A stretch of DNA of 13,312 nt, taken from positions 1 through 13,312 of the forward strand of contig CAJTMB010000047.1 in assembly GCA_910577105.1 (NCBI GenBank), in the 5' to 3' direction. Below are positions 7,155 to 13,312 of the stretch, piece by piece. The notes beneath the pieces were generated by a model, which was given only the letters and a program-made list of their open reading frames with translations, did no database searches and was not told the origin of the DNA. Within the stretch, counting starts at the first letter, position 1. Every line of letters starts with the position of its first letter. This stretch comes from an uncultured Lachnospiraceae bacterium. GTDB taxonomy: Bacteria > Bacillota > Clostridia > Lachnospirales > Lachnospiraceae. The position numbers and the translations under genes were made by a program.

Positions 7155-7196
7155 ATCCACTGGTTAGAAAAAGATTTAGTTAAAAGGAGCCTTTAC

Positions 7197-7991
7197 ATGA
7201 TAAAAATAGCCTTTTTTGATATCGACGGCACTCTCACTTCCGAGATAGACGGTAGCATCCCGGAAAGCGCGATGGAAGCCATCCGCCAATCCCGTCAAAA
7301 CGGCAACCTCATGTTTATTAATACGGGACGCTGTTTTCAAAATGTGGAGCAGAGATTCCGGGACATCGGTTTTGACGGATATATCTGCGGCTGCGGCACC
7401 AATATCTACTGTGGAGGGCAGGATGTGTTTTACATGCCACAGACCCATGAAGTCACCGGAAATATCCTGCAGCAGGCAAGGAAAACCAATGTAGACATCC
7501 TTTTTGAATCCCGCAGCATGGTATGCTTTGACTTGTCACGCCCCTTAAGGCATCCCCATGCCCTCAGACAATACCGCATCTTTGAAAAATTAGGGTATAC
7601 CATGCCGGAGTGGCTGGACAATCCCAACTTTTTCTGCGATAAATTTGTTATCTGGTACGAGCATCCCAAGCAGCTTTCCGATTTCCGTACGGTCAGCGAC
7701 AAATATTTTGACTGTATCGACCGCGGAGACACCTTTAGGGAATTTGTGCCCCACGGCTACTCCAAAGCCACCGGTATGGAATATGTGCTGGACCATTACG
7801 GCATTCCCAAAGAACACGCCTTTGCATTTGGCGACAGTAACAATGATTTACCCATGTTTTCCTGTCTGCCAAACAGCATAGCCATGGGCAATGCCGCCCC
7901 TGCCTCTCTTTTTACACTGGTTTCCCATGTCACTGCAAAAGCCAGCGAGGACGGCATTGCAAAAGCACTGAAGCATTTTGGCTTTTTCTGA
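7197..7991 (+). CDS. HAD-superfamily phosphatase, Cof/type IIB
   Basis: This is a 264-residue soluble hydrolase with all four HAD motifs: DIDGTLT (nucleophile D8, acid/base D10), motif II NTGR (T43), motif III K190 in SKATGMEYVL, and motif IV FGDSNNDLPM (D213, D217) for Mg2+. The long cap between motifs II and III, the SKATGM stretch and the C-terminal IAMGNA motif assign it to the Cof/YidA type, usually sugar-phosphate, nucleotide or PLP phosphatases. The substrate cannot be read from the sequence. The ATG at 7197 has AAAGGAG about 7 nt upstream and a perfect sigma-A promoter, so constitutive and possibly strong expression is expected. It is the only plus-strand gene here, divergent from cheV and convergent with the permease, whose stop codon directly abuts its own. 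Confidence 0.92.
   Translation: MIKIAFFDIDGTLTSEIDGSIPESAMEAIRQSRQNGNLMFINTGRCFQNVEQRFRDIGFDGYICGCGTNIYCGGQDVFYMPQTHEVTGNILQQARKTNVDILFESRSMVCFDLSRPLRHPHALRQYRIFEKLGYTMPEWLDNPNFFCDKFVIWYEHPKQLSDFRTVSDKYFDCIDRGDTFREFVPHGYSKATGMEYVLDHYGIPKEHAFAFGDSNNDLPMFSCLPNSIAMGNAAPASLFTLVSHVTAKASEDGIAKALKHFGFF
7960..7987 (+). terminator. Possible weak terminator inside the 3' end of the HAD gene
   Basis: CAAAAGC (7960-7966) can pair with GC-A-TTTTG (7973-7980) around a 6-nt loop, followed by GCTTTTT (7981-7987). The stem is A/T-rich with one bulge. It is suggested mainly because the convergent genes leave no room for a terminator between them. Confidence 0.3.
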
Positions 7992-10535
7992 TTAGATATT
8001 TTCATTTTGTATGGTATCGATGATATTTTTCCGGTTGATTTTTCCCATGGAATAACGCATAATGCCAAACAACAACAATGCAACTGCCGCAATGGAAAAC
8101 AAAATCCCTTCATATGGCAGACGGTAATCCATTATCACCCCAACCGCAAGCGTCCTATGAAAGTAAATGGAAAGCAGGATACCCAGCGGAATACCGATAA
8201 GCAATGCCTTTGCCCCGTAGAAAATACTTTCCAGCCTTATCATTCTGGTAAATTCCCGTTTTGTCATGCCAATGGATTTCAACATGGCAAATTCCCTTGC
8301 CCGAAGCTCCATATTCGTCGTAATGGTATTGAAAATATTGGTAATGCCAATCAGGGCAATCACGACAATAAATCCATACAGGAAAATGCAGATTAAAAGA
8401 TAAAGAGATTTCTGACTCTGATATTCCCTGTCTTCATTATAAATGGAAATGCCCGTTGCAAATTTTTCCCGAATAGCGGATTCCATGGCGTTGGCATCAT
8501 CACACCTGATATACAGAGCAATATCTCCCTGCCGATACTCCTTGTGTGCTTCCATCCACGCATCACTGACTACAATACTTCCGTTTCCCCCATAACCTAT
8601 CATGCTGATTGGATTGATATCCGTCTGGGCAATCAGCTCTATGGATAGAGTTTCCTCAGAAACTATTGCGTCCCCTTCAAAACCATTTACTATTCCTGTT
8701 ATGATATCCTTGGGATGATAATCGTACTTCATTCCCGTAACACGTCTGCTGTTTCCCTTTTCATCCAAAATGGCTGCATTATAACCTGCTATCAATATGC
8801 CTTTATCCCGGGCTTCTTCCACAGAAACCCCCACATCTTCACAATACCCGGCATAAGCATCCTGTCCCAGGGAAATAATTTCCAAGCCTATGGCTGCGCT
8901 GTCACTGCTGTTGTGTTCTACTTCCTCCAGATATGTCTTATTATATAAAATTGTATCCGTGTCCACTTGCAGCCATATCCTTCCGTTCAATATCTCCGCA
9001 TACTCCACCCCTGCAAGGTTTGCAATTTCTAAAGCCCTTTCCTCCTGCTCCCTATCGTATAATCTGACACAAAGCTGATACCCCGCCTCCTCATAATATA
9101 CCATGGACGCTTTAAAACTCATGCGGATAAAAGCCGACATGGCAATAAACACCGTCACGCTTATCACAATGGAAATAACCGTCGTACGATACTTCGTTCT
9201 TGCCCTGCGCAGATTTTTCCATGCAACCTGCCCGCCTATGCCAAATAAAGTACAAACCATTTTAGGACAACGCAGGCTTTTTGCGCTCATCTTAACAGTA
9301 TCATTCCCCCTGATAGCGCTGATGGGAGATACTTTTCCCGCCTTTCTGGCTGCCCTGCCTGCTGAGAGGATTAACGTCACCAAAGACAAAATCACTCCTA
9401 TAAGGATGGCCGGAAAGGATACCACAAAAACCAATTCCAGCCCCAGGCTCAACAATGATAATCCGCTGGTTACTTTTACAATAATATAATCAGCCAGGAT
9501 TCCGCTTGCAATGCCTAAGGGAATACCGATAATGCCCAAAAATACCGCTTCCGTATAAACCATTTTCTTGCGCTGTTTTTTTGTGGTTCCCACAGAAGAA
9601 AGCATACCGTAAAGTTTCATTTTTTCAGTCAGGGATATCTGGAAACTGTTGTGAATGCAAAATACGCTTGTCGCCATGATGATTGCAACGGCAATTGCAG
9701 CCATTCCATACAGCATTTTCATGGTATTGTCAGAAAAAATGAGCATTTCCCACCTCATCAAATCCAGATTGCAATAGACATTTTTACAGACCTCCGATAA
9801 ACTTTCCGTCACTTCTTTACGCTTTTCCACGGCCTCCTTTGTATATGTGGCAAACACTGTAACCGTATCTGCCGAATCTGTTTCTTTCAAATAAGTGATA
9901 ACGGTATATCCCGGCGCCGAATAATCTTCCGTTTGATAATCCGGGCGCTCCATAATCCCTACCACAGTGTAATTTTTTTCTTCTCTTGGCACAAAGGTTT
10001 CCTTCTCATATGAAAAAGGATTTTTCTGGGTCAGCACGCCGCCGTCCCCGTCATCCCGATACCCTAACGTCAGACTTATCTGCTCATCCACTTCTATCAG
10101 AACGCCGCCGTTGGATTTGACATGACCGGAAATCAGTACTTCACCGTCATTTTCAGGCAGTCTGCCGCTAAGAAGCTTAATGGGAACCGCCGCCATAGCA
10201 TTTTCATCCAATGCCATAACAAACAGGTACGGTTTATCCGGATTTACGCTTTCCTCAAGCAGTGCATATCCCAAATCCGCTTCATAACCGAGCCTTTCCA
10301 TATAACGGTTATTTTCAAAATACTTTTTGTCCTCCCGGTTCACTTCCGTAAAACAATAATGAAAATCCCCACTGTTTTCTTTTTCATAAGCTATCATGCT
10401 CGCACGGAAGCTTTCCGCCATACCGGCAATGGCCGTAATCAGGGAAGTTGCCAGAATAATGCCCACAATGGTAACAACCGTGCGTTTCTTATTTTTTAAT
10501 AGGCTGCGAAAGGTGATTTTTCTTATGATTTCCAT
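7992..10535 (-). CDS. ABC transporter permease with two FtsX domains and two large extracellular domains
   Basis: The 847-residue membrane subunit of the ABC transporter pairs with the ATPase encoded just upstream. The layout is duplicated: TM1 about 18-38, a large external domain about 40-270, TMs near 274-294, 331-354 and 368-393, then TM5 about 450-470, a second external domain about 471-711, and TMs near 712-737, 772-794 and 807-827. Each FtsX core has the same juxtamembrane motif: MKLYGMLSSVGTTKKQ (306-321) and AREFAMLKSIGMTKRE (746-761), each followed by a helix ending IGIPLGI. Such MacB/FtsX-type permeases move or extract lipids, peptides or drugs, or transduce force, rather than import nutrients. 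The ATG at 10535 lies 1 nt after the ATPase stop and has AAGGTGG 8 nt upstream; a GTG at 10547 is less well placed. Peptide-antibiotic export or sensing is the likeliest role, by context only. Confidence 0.9.
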   Translation of the reverse strand: MEIIRKITFRSLLKNKKRTVVTIVGIILATSLITAIAGMAESFRASMIAYEKENSGDFHYCFTEVNREDKKYFENNRYMERLGYEADLGYALLEESVNPDKPYLFVMALDENAMAAVPIKLLSGRLPENDGEVLISGHVKSNGGVLIEVDEQISLTLGYRDDGDGGVLTQKNPFSYEKETFVPREEKNYTVVGIMERPDYQTEDYSAPGYTVITYLKETDSADTVTVFATYTKEAVEKRKEVTESLSEVCKNVYCNLDLMRWEMLIFSDNTMKMLYGMAAIAVAIIMATSVFCIHNSFQISLTEKMKLYGMLSSVGTTKKQRKKMVYTEAVFLGIIGIPLGIASGILADYIIVKVTSGLSLLSLGLELVFVVSFPAILIGVILSLVTLILSAGRAARKAGKVSPISAIRGNDTVKMSAKSLRCPKMVCTLFGIGGQVAWKNLRRARTKYRTTVISIVISVTVFIAMSAFIRMSFKASMVYYEEAGYQLCVRLYDREQEERALEIANLAGVEYAEILNGRIWLQVDTDTILYNKTYLEEVEHNSSDSAAIGLEIISLGQDAYAGYCEDVGVSVEEARDKGILIAGYNAAILDEKGNSRRVTGMKYDYHPKDIITGIVNGFEGDAIVSEETLSIELIAQTDINPISMIGYGGNGSIVVSDAWMEAHKEYRQGDIALYIRCDDANAMESAIREKFATGISIYNEDREYQSQKSLYLLICIFLYGFIVVIALIGITNIFNTITTNMELRAREFAMLKSIGMTKREFTRMIRLESIFYGAKALLIGIPLGILLSIYFHRTLAVGVIMDYRLPYEGILFSIAAVALLLFGIMRYSMGKINRKNIIDTIQNENI

Positions 10536-10536
10536 A

Positions 10537-11220
10537 TCAGTTCCCACCTTCCCTGTCGGCTGTTACTTTTCCGTCTTCCATGGTAAGCACCCTGTCGGCC
10601 TGTTTAGCTATTTCCAGATTATGCGTAATCATTACAATGGTCTGTTTATATCTCCGATTGGAAGTTTTCAGCAGCTCCACAATCTCATTGCCCGCACGGG
10701 AATCCAGATTTCCGGTAGGTTCATCCGCAAGCAAAATAGCCGGCCTGTTCATCATGGCCCTGCCGATGGCTACCCGCTGCTGCTGTCCTCCCGACAATTC
10801 ATTGGGAAGATGCTGCATACGATTTTTCAAGCCCAAGACCTCCACAAGCTCCATCAAAAATTCCCTGTCTGGTTTTTTCCCATCCAGTTCACAGGGCAGC
10901 GTCATATTTTCTTCCACATTCAATACAGGAATCAGGTTATAAAATTGATATATCAGTCCTACCTGTCTTCTGCGGAACATAGCAAGCTTGTCATCATTCA
11001 GCTTATAAATATCCTCATCCTCTATCAGCACACGCCCCCCGGTCGGCCTGTCAACTCCTCCCAGCATATGCATCAACGTTGATTTTCCGCTTCCGGAACT
11101 GCCCACTATTGCTACAAATTCTCCCCGGGCCACCGACAGGCTTACATCTGATACTGCCACTACCCGGTTTTCACCCGTACCGTACACTTTTGTCAAACGC
11201 TCTGTCCTCAGTATTTCCAT
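10537..11220 (-). CDS. ABC transporter ATP-binding protein, LolD/MacB type
   Basis: The 227-residue nucleotide-binding subunit powers the FtsX-type permease encoded next to it. Walker A GSSGSGKST (40-48), Q-loop Q92 (YQFYNLIP, the form typical of the MacB/LolD class), signature LSGGQQQR (142-149), Walker B ILLADEP with catalytic E167, D-loop NLD (171-173) and H-loop H200 are all intact. The ATG at 11220 is preferred: it gives the family start MEILRTERLTKVYG and has AAAGGA about 9 nt upstream. The frame stays open to 11289 through the intergenic space and is rejected there. The stop (TGA) is one base ahead of the permease ATG, so the two are translationally linked. A direct repeat and presumably the promoter lie in the 71 nt separating it from the histidine kinase gene. 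Confidence 0.95.
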   Translation of the reverse strand: MEILRTERLTKVYGTGENRVVAVSDVSLSVARGEFVAIVGSSGSGKSTLMHMLGGVDRPTGGRVLIEDEDIYKLNDDKLAMFRRRQVGLIYQFYNLIPVLNVEENMTLPCELDGKKPDREFLMELVEVLGLKNRMQHLPNELSGGQQQRVAIGRAMMNRPAILLADEPTGNLDSRAGNEIVELLKTSNRRYKQTIVMITHNLEIAKQADRVLTMEDGKVTADREGGN

Positions 11221-11272
11221 ATCATAGTTTCCTTTCATTTTCTTTGTCTGTCTTAACTTTAACAAAGAAAAA

Positions 11273-11289
11273 TGACAATCTCGTGACAA
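11273..11289 (-). promoter_or_regulatory. Candidate response-regulator operator: TTGTCA direct repeat
   Basis: The minus strand reads TTGTCA-CGAGA-TTGTCA, two identical hexamers 11 bp apart start to start, about one helical turn. The second copy ends about 52 nt before the ABC ATPase ATG. OmpR-family regulators, one of which is encoded in this cassette, usually bind tandem half-sites spaced 10-11 bp. Either hexamer could also serve as a -35, but I see no good -10 at the matching distance, which would fit an activator-dependent promoter. Binding by this regulator is inferred. Confidence 0.45.
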
Positions 11290-11291
11290 AC

Positions 11292-12512
11292 TTAACTTTT
11301 TAAAAATTTAATCATAAATTCTGTGCCCTCACCCTGCACAGAGGATACTGTCAGATAACCGTTCTGCTGCTCCACAATTTCTTTTGCAAGGGACAGTCCG
11401 ATTCCCACGCTGTCTTCTTTTGCACCGCCGCTTCGGTAAAACCTCTCGAAAATGTGCTTTTGCTCTTCCCCGGTAAGCCCCGTCCCATAATCTTTTACCG
11501 TAATCAAAGTATAGACCGCATTTTCCTCCGTCAAAATCAGTATTTCCGATTCTTCAGGACTATGTTCAATGGCATTTTTAACAATATTCATAACAGCTTC
11601 CCCTGTCCAGTAATAATCTCCTGTAAGCCGTATTCCCATTTCCCCGTCCCTCTTTATAACAATTTGTTTCCACTCCGCCATAATTTCCAGTTTTCCCGTC
11701 ACTTCTTCCAAAAGCTTATCTAAATCAAACCGAACCTTTGAAAATTCAACTACGCCTGCATCCAGCCTTGAAAGCTTTAACAATGCTGCAATCAACCAGT
11801 TCATATTGGAAATCTGTCGGGAAATCTCCCTCAAAAACTTTTTCCTTGTAATTTCATCCATATAACTGCTTTCTAACAAATTGTCAAGCAAAATTGTCAC
11901 CGAAGTCAATGGGGTTTTCAGTTGATGGGAGATATCCGACACAGAATCCGCTAAAGCTCTTTTCTGGCTCTTTGCAAGTTCAGCGCTTTCTTTTAAGAGT
12001 ACCGTCACTTTATAAAGTTCATTTTTCAGGATACTCAATTCATCCTCCGTATTATCCGGCATGTCCAGGGCATATTCCCCACGAGCCACCTTCTTTGTAT
12101 AGGCGGTAAGCAGTTCCACTTCTTTCTGCCGCCTTTTACAGGAAAAAAAGGCTGATACAAGCATTCCCCCGCAAAGCAATACCCAAGAAACATTTAACAC
12201 CGCAAACAGTCCCCGGCATAACTTTTGCTGTTTTATGCTTTTGATGCTATCCTGAAAAATACCGTACCTTTCCAGAATTTGTTTTCCCTCTTCATATTCT
12301 TTTTGATTGTTCAAAAGCTTTATCCACTCTTCTTCCGATACCTCCGGATACTGCTCCCGAACACTGCCCAATAAAGAAGCGATAACCGTATACTCTTCCT
12401 CTGACATCTTACGCAGCACAAAAACAGCCAGTAAATTGCATATTAAAATCCCTGTCAGCATTATCAGCGTTATAATTAGTACATAAGTTTTAAGACTTTT
12501 ATTCCTTTTCAA
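11292..12512 (-). CDS. Membrane sensor histidine kinase
   Basis: The 406-residue kinase is partner of the response regulator encoded just upstream. TM1 (about 10-32) and TM2 (about 102-122) enclose an external segment of about 68 residues (33-100) with YPEVSEEEWIKLLNN and ILERYGIF stretches. A HAMP-like linker (about 124-178, with GEY...EDELS) follows. The HisKA domain has H196 in DISHQLKTPLTS. The ATPase domain has N313 in VKNAIEHS, the G1 box DYGTGL (341-346), the F box FERFYR (355-360) and the G2 box VGIGLSLAK (369-377). It is catalytically complete. The frame opens after a TGA with TTG at 12512 as the only usable start; the next ATG lies inside TM1. The TTG overlaps the regulator gene by 14 nt, so translation is probably coupled. 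The external segment is larger than that of BceS-type intramembrane kinases, which argues for direct sensing. Confidence 0.93.
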   Translation of the reverse strand: MKRNKSLKTYVLIITLIMLTGILICNLLAVFVLRKMSEEEYTVIASLLGSVREQYPEVSEEEWIKLLNNQKEYEEGKQILERYGIFQDSIKSIKQQKLCRGLFAVLNVSWVLLCGGMLVSAFFSCKRRQKEVELLTAYTKKVARGEYALDMPDNTEDELSILKNELYKVTVLLKESAELAKSQKRALADSVSDISHQLKTPLTSVTILLDNLLESSYMDEITRKKFLREISRQISNMNWLIAALLKLSRLDAGVVEFSKVRFDLDKLLEEVTGKLEIMAEWKQIVIKRDGEMGIRLTGDYYWTGEAVMNIVKNAIEHSPEESEILILTEENAVYTLITVKDYGTGLTGEEQKHIFERFYRSGGAKEDSVGIGLSLAKEIVEQQNGYLTVSSVQGEGTEFMIKFLKS

Positions 12513-13164
12513 TCCGATATCCCATTCCCCTCACTGTTTTTATAATAGCTCCTTCTTTGTCGTCTATTTTTTCCCGTATTCTTTTTATTGTCACGGAAAG
12601 CGTATTATCATTCACAAAATTACCTGACGCATCCCATATGGCAGACAAAATTTCATCCCTGGTAAACAGCTTTCCCTGATAATTCATCATAATCAGCAAT
12701 ATTTTATATTCCAGTTTAGTCAGTGCAACCTCTTTTCCATTGCTGTAGCATTTGCCCGTTCTGGTGTCCAGCTTAAGAAAACGGCAGTGCAGAACCTCTT
12801 TGCCCTGACCGTTTCTCCGCAATATATTATGGATTCTGGATATCAGTTCCCTGTTACGAAAAGGTTTGATGATATAATCATCCGCCCCCAAATCAAATCC
12901 TTTTACGACATCCTGCTCTTCCTCTTTTGCCGTCAGAAATATTACCGGGACTTCCTGTATTTTTTTGAACTGGGAACACAATGCAAACCCGTCCCCGTCC
13001 GGCAGGGAAACGTCAAGTACCACCATGTCAAAATACCCCTCTCCATATTCCCTCAACGCGTCCTTGCAGGTACCCGCAGCTGTGCATGCAAATCCTTCTT
13101 CCTTAAAAAGATAAGTAAGCCCAAGCACAATAGCTTCGTTATCTTCCACCAACAGTATCCTCAT
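12499..13164 (-). CDS. OmpR/PhoB-family response regulator
   Basis: The 221-residue transcription factor has a receiver (about 1-115) with acidic residues E7 and D8, phospho-acceptor D51 in VVLDVSLPDGDG, T78 and K100 in IIKPF. The winged-helix domain (about 125-221) contains LTKLEYKILLIM, the recognition-helix region NDNTLSVTIKRIREKI and the wing VRGMGYRI. It is the first gene of the cassette. The ATG at 13164 has AAAGGGG about 8 nt upstream. Its 3' end overlaps the histidine kinase start by 14 nt, marking the two as a pair. The likely target is the downstream ABC transporter operon, which has a tandem TTGTCA repeat in front; I do not see that hexamer repeated before the regulator gene, so autoregulation is not supported by that site. 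Confidence 0.95.
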   Translation of the reverse strand: MRILLVEDNEAIVLGLTYLFKEEGFACTAAGTCKDALREYGEGYFDMVVLDVSLPDGDGFALCSQFKKIQEVPVIFLTAKEEEQDVVKGFDLGADDYIIKPFRNRELISRIHNILRRNGQGKEVLHCRFLKLDTRTGKCYSNGKEVALTKLEYKILLIMMNYQGKLFTRDEILSAIWDASGNFVNDNTLSVTIKRIREKIDDKEGAIIKTVRGMGYRIEKE

Positions 13165-13205
13165 GTTTCATTCCCCTTTGCAGCGTCATCGTTAATTTCC
13201 CGTAT

Positions 13206-13211
13206 AGTATA
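13206..13211 (-). promoter_or_regulatory. Possible -10 element of the response-regulator operon
   Basis: TATACT on the minus strand lies about 41 nt before the regulator ATG. The hexamer 17 nt upstream is GTGTCT, a poor -35 that falls inside the preceding terminator stem. The call rests on the -10 alone and on the need for a promoter after that terminator. Confidence 0.35.
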
Positions 13212-13217
13212 ACACAC

Positions 13218-13243
13218 AAAAAAAGAGTAGACACGCTACTCTT
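13218..13243 (-). terminator. Intrinsic terminator of an unseen minus-strand transcript
   Basis: A perfect 8-bp stem AAGAGTAG/CTACTCTT (13223-13230 and 13236-13243) with a 5-nt loop is followed on the minus strand by an uninterrupted T tract (13218-13224). This is a textbook terminator for a gene entering the window from the right. It isolates the regulator-kinase-transporter cassette from upstream transcription. Confidence 0.85.
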
Positions 13244-13251
13244 CCTAGTTT

Positions 13252-13312
13252 TCATAAAAAGTACCCTGAAAACCGAACACACAAACTCCTCATGCCATCC
13301 ATTCCCTGCCCA
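13252..13312 (-). other. End of an unidentified upstream transcription unit
   Basis: One minus-strand frame is open from the edge for 19 codons (ending CVRFSGYFL) and stops at TGA 13254-13252, 8 nt before the terminator stem, as the tail of a protein gene would. The stretch is too short to identify, and it could equally be the 3' part of a non-coding RNA. It contains the inverted repeat GTTTTCA/TGAAAAC (13248-13254 and 13267-13273). Confidence 0.2.

Noticed and set aside
10396..11082. Plus-strand open frame of 228 codons across the ATPase/permease junction
   Set aside because: It is antisense to two clearly conserved genes, has no recognisable domain and has atypical composition.
11237..11262. 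Inverted repeat CTTTGT/ACAAAG before the ABC ATPase gene
   Set aside because: Only 6 bp with a 14-nt loop in A/T-rich DNA; not distinguishable from chance.
11221..11289. 23-codon extension of the ABC ATPase
   Set aside because: It is intergenic sequence with the TTGTCA repeat, and there is no ribosome binding site for the upstream starts. The conserved N-terminus begins at 11220.

Overview
The window reads as chromosomal DNA of a low-to-moderate GC Firmicute, most likely a motile member of the Clostridia close to Lachnospiraceae. The basis is AGGAGG-type ribosome binding sites, sigma-A-type promoters (one a perfect TTGACA-N17-TATAAT), a CheW-receiver CheV protein, and the protein style of the two-component/ABC cassette. 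Genes are tightly packed and nearly all lie on the minus strand. No insertion sequence, phage gene or CRISPR array was seen. The species assignment is inference.

Left part (1-5179, minus strand). The 5' part of a tRNA-Leu(CAA) is cut by the left edge. To its right is a tight run transcribed right to left: an unrecognised 509-residue single-pass membrane protein with charged disordered blocks, hisH, hisF, ung and lysA, ending in a hairpin terminator at 231-272. Gaps are 12-14 nt, and hisH/hisF overlap by one base. HisH and HisF form imidazole glycerol phosphate synthase, LysA makes lysine from meso-diaminopimelate, and Ung removes uracil from DNA. The run therefore mixes amino-acid biosynthesis with a repair enzyme.

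Middle part (5248-7991). A divergent sirtuin-fold protein (GTG start) keeps the zinc cysteines but lacks the canonical GAG-x-S motif and apparently the catalytic histidine. It lies just past a strong terminator that ends cheV. cheV and a plus-strand Cof-type HAD phosphatase are divergently transcribed from a 172-bp region carrying promoters in both directions. The HAD gene is the only plus-strand gene.

Right part (7992-13312, minus strand). This is a four-gene signalling/export cassette: an OmpR-family response regulator, a histidine kinase (TTG start, overlapping the regulator by 14 nt), an ABC ATPase and an 847-residue two-FtsX-domain permease. The ATPase and permease are preceded by a TTGTCA direct repeat with 11-bp periodicity that could be the regulator's operator. 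By analogy with similar cassettes it probably senses and counters an envelope-active compound, but no substrate can be read from the sequence. The permease stop codon abuts the HAD stop codon with no bases between. At the right edge a perfect terminator marks the end of an unseen minus-strand transcript.

I see no clear, complete novel system. The best leads are the degenerate sirtuin, the charge-block membrane protein beside the his genes, and the candidate operator of the ABC cassette.
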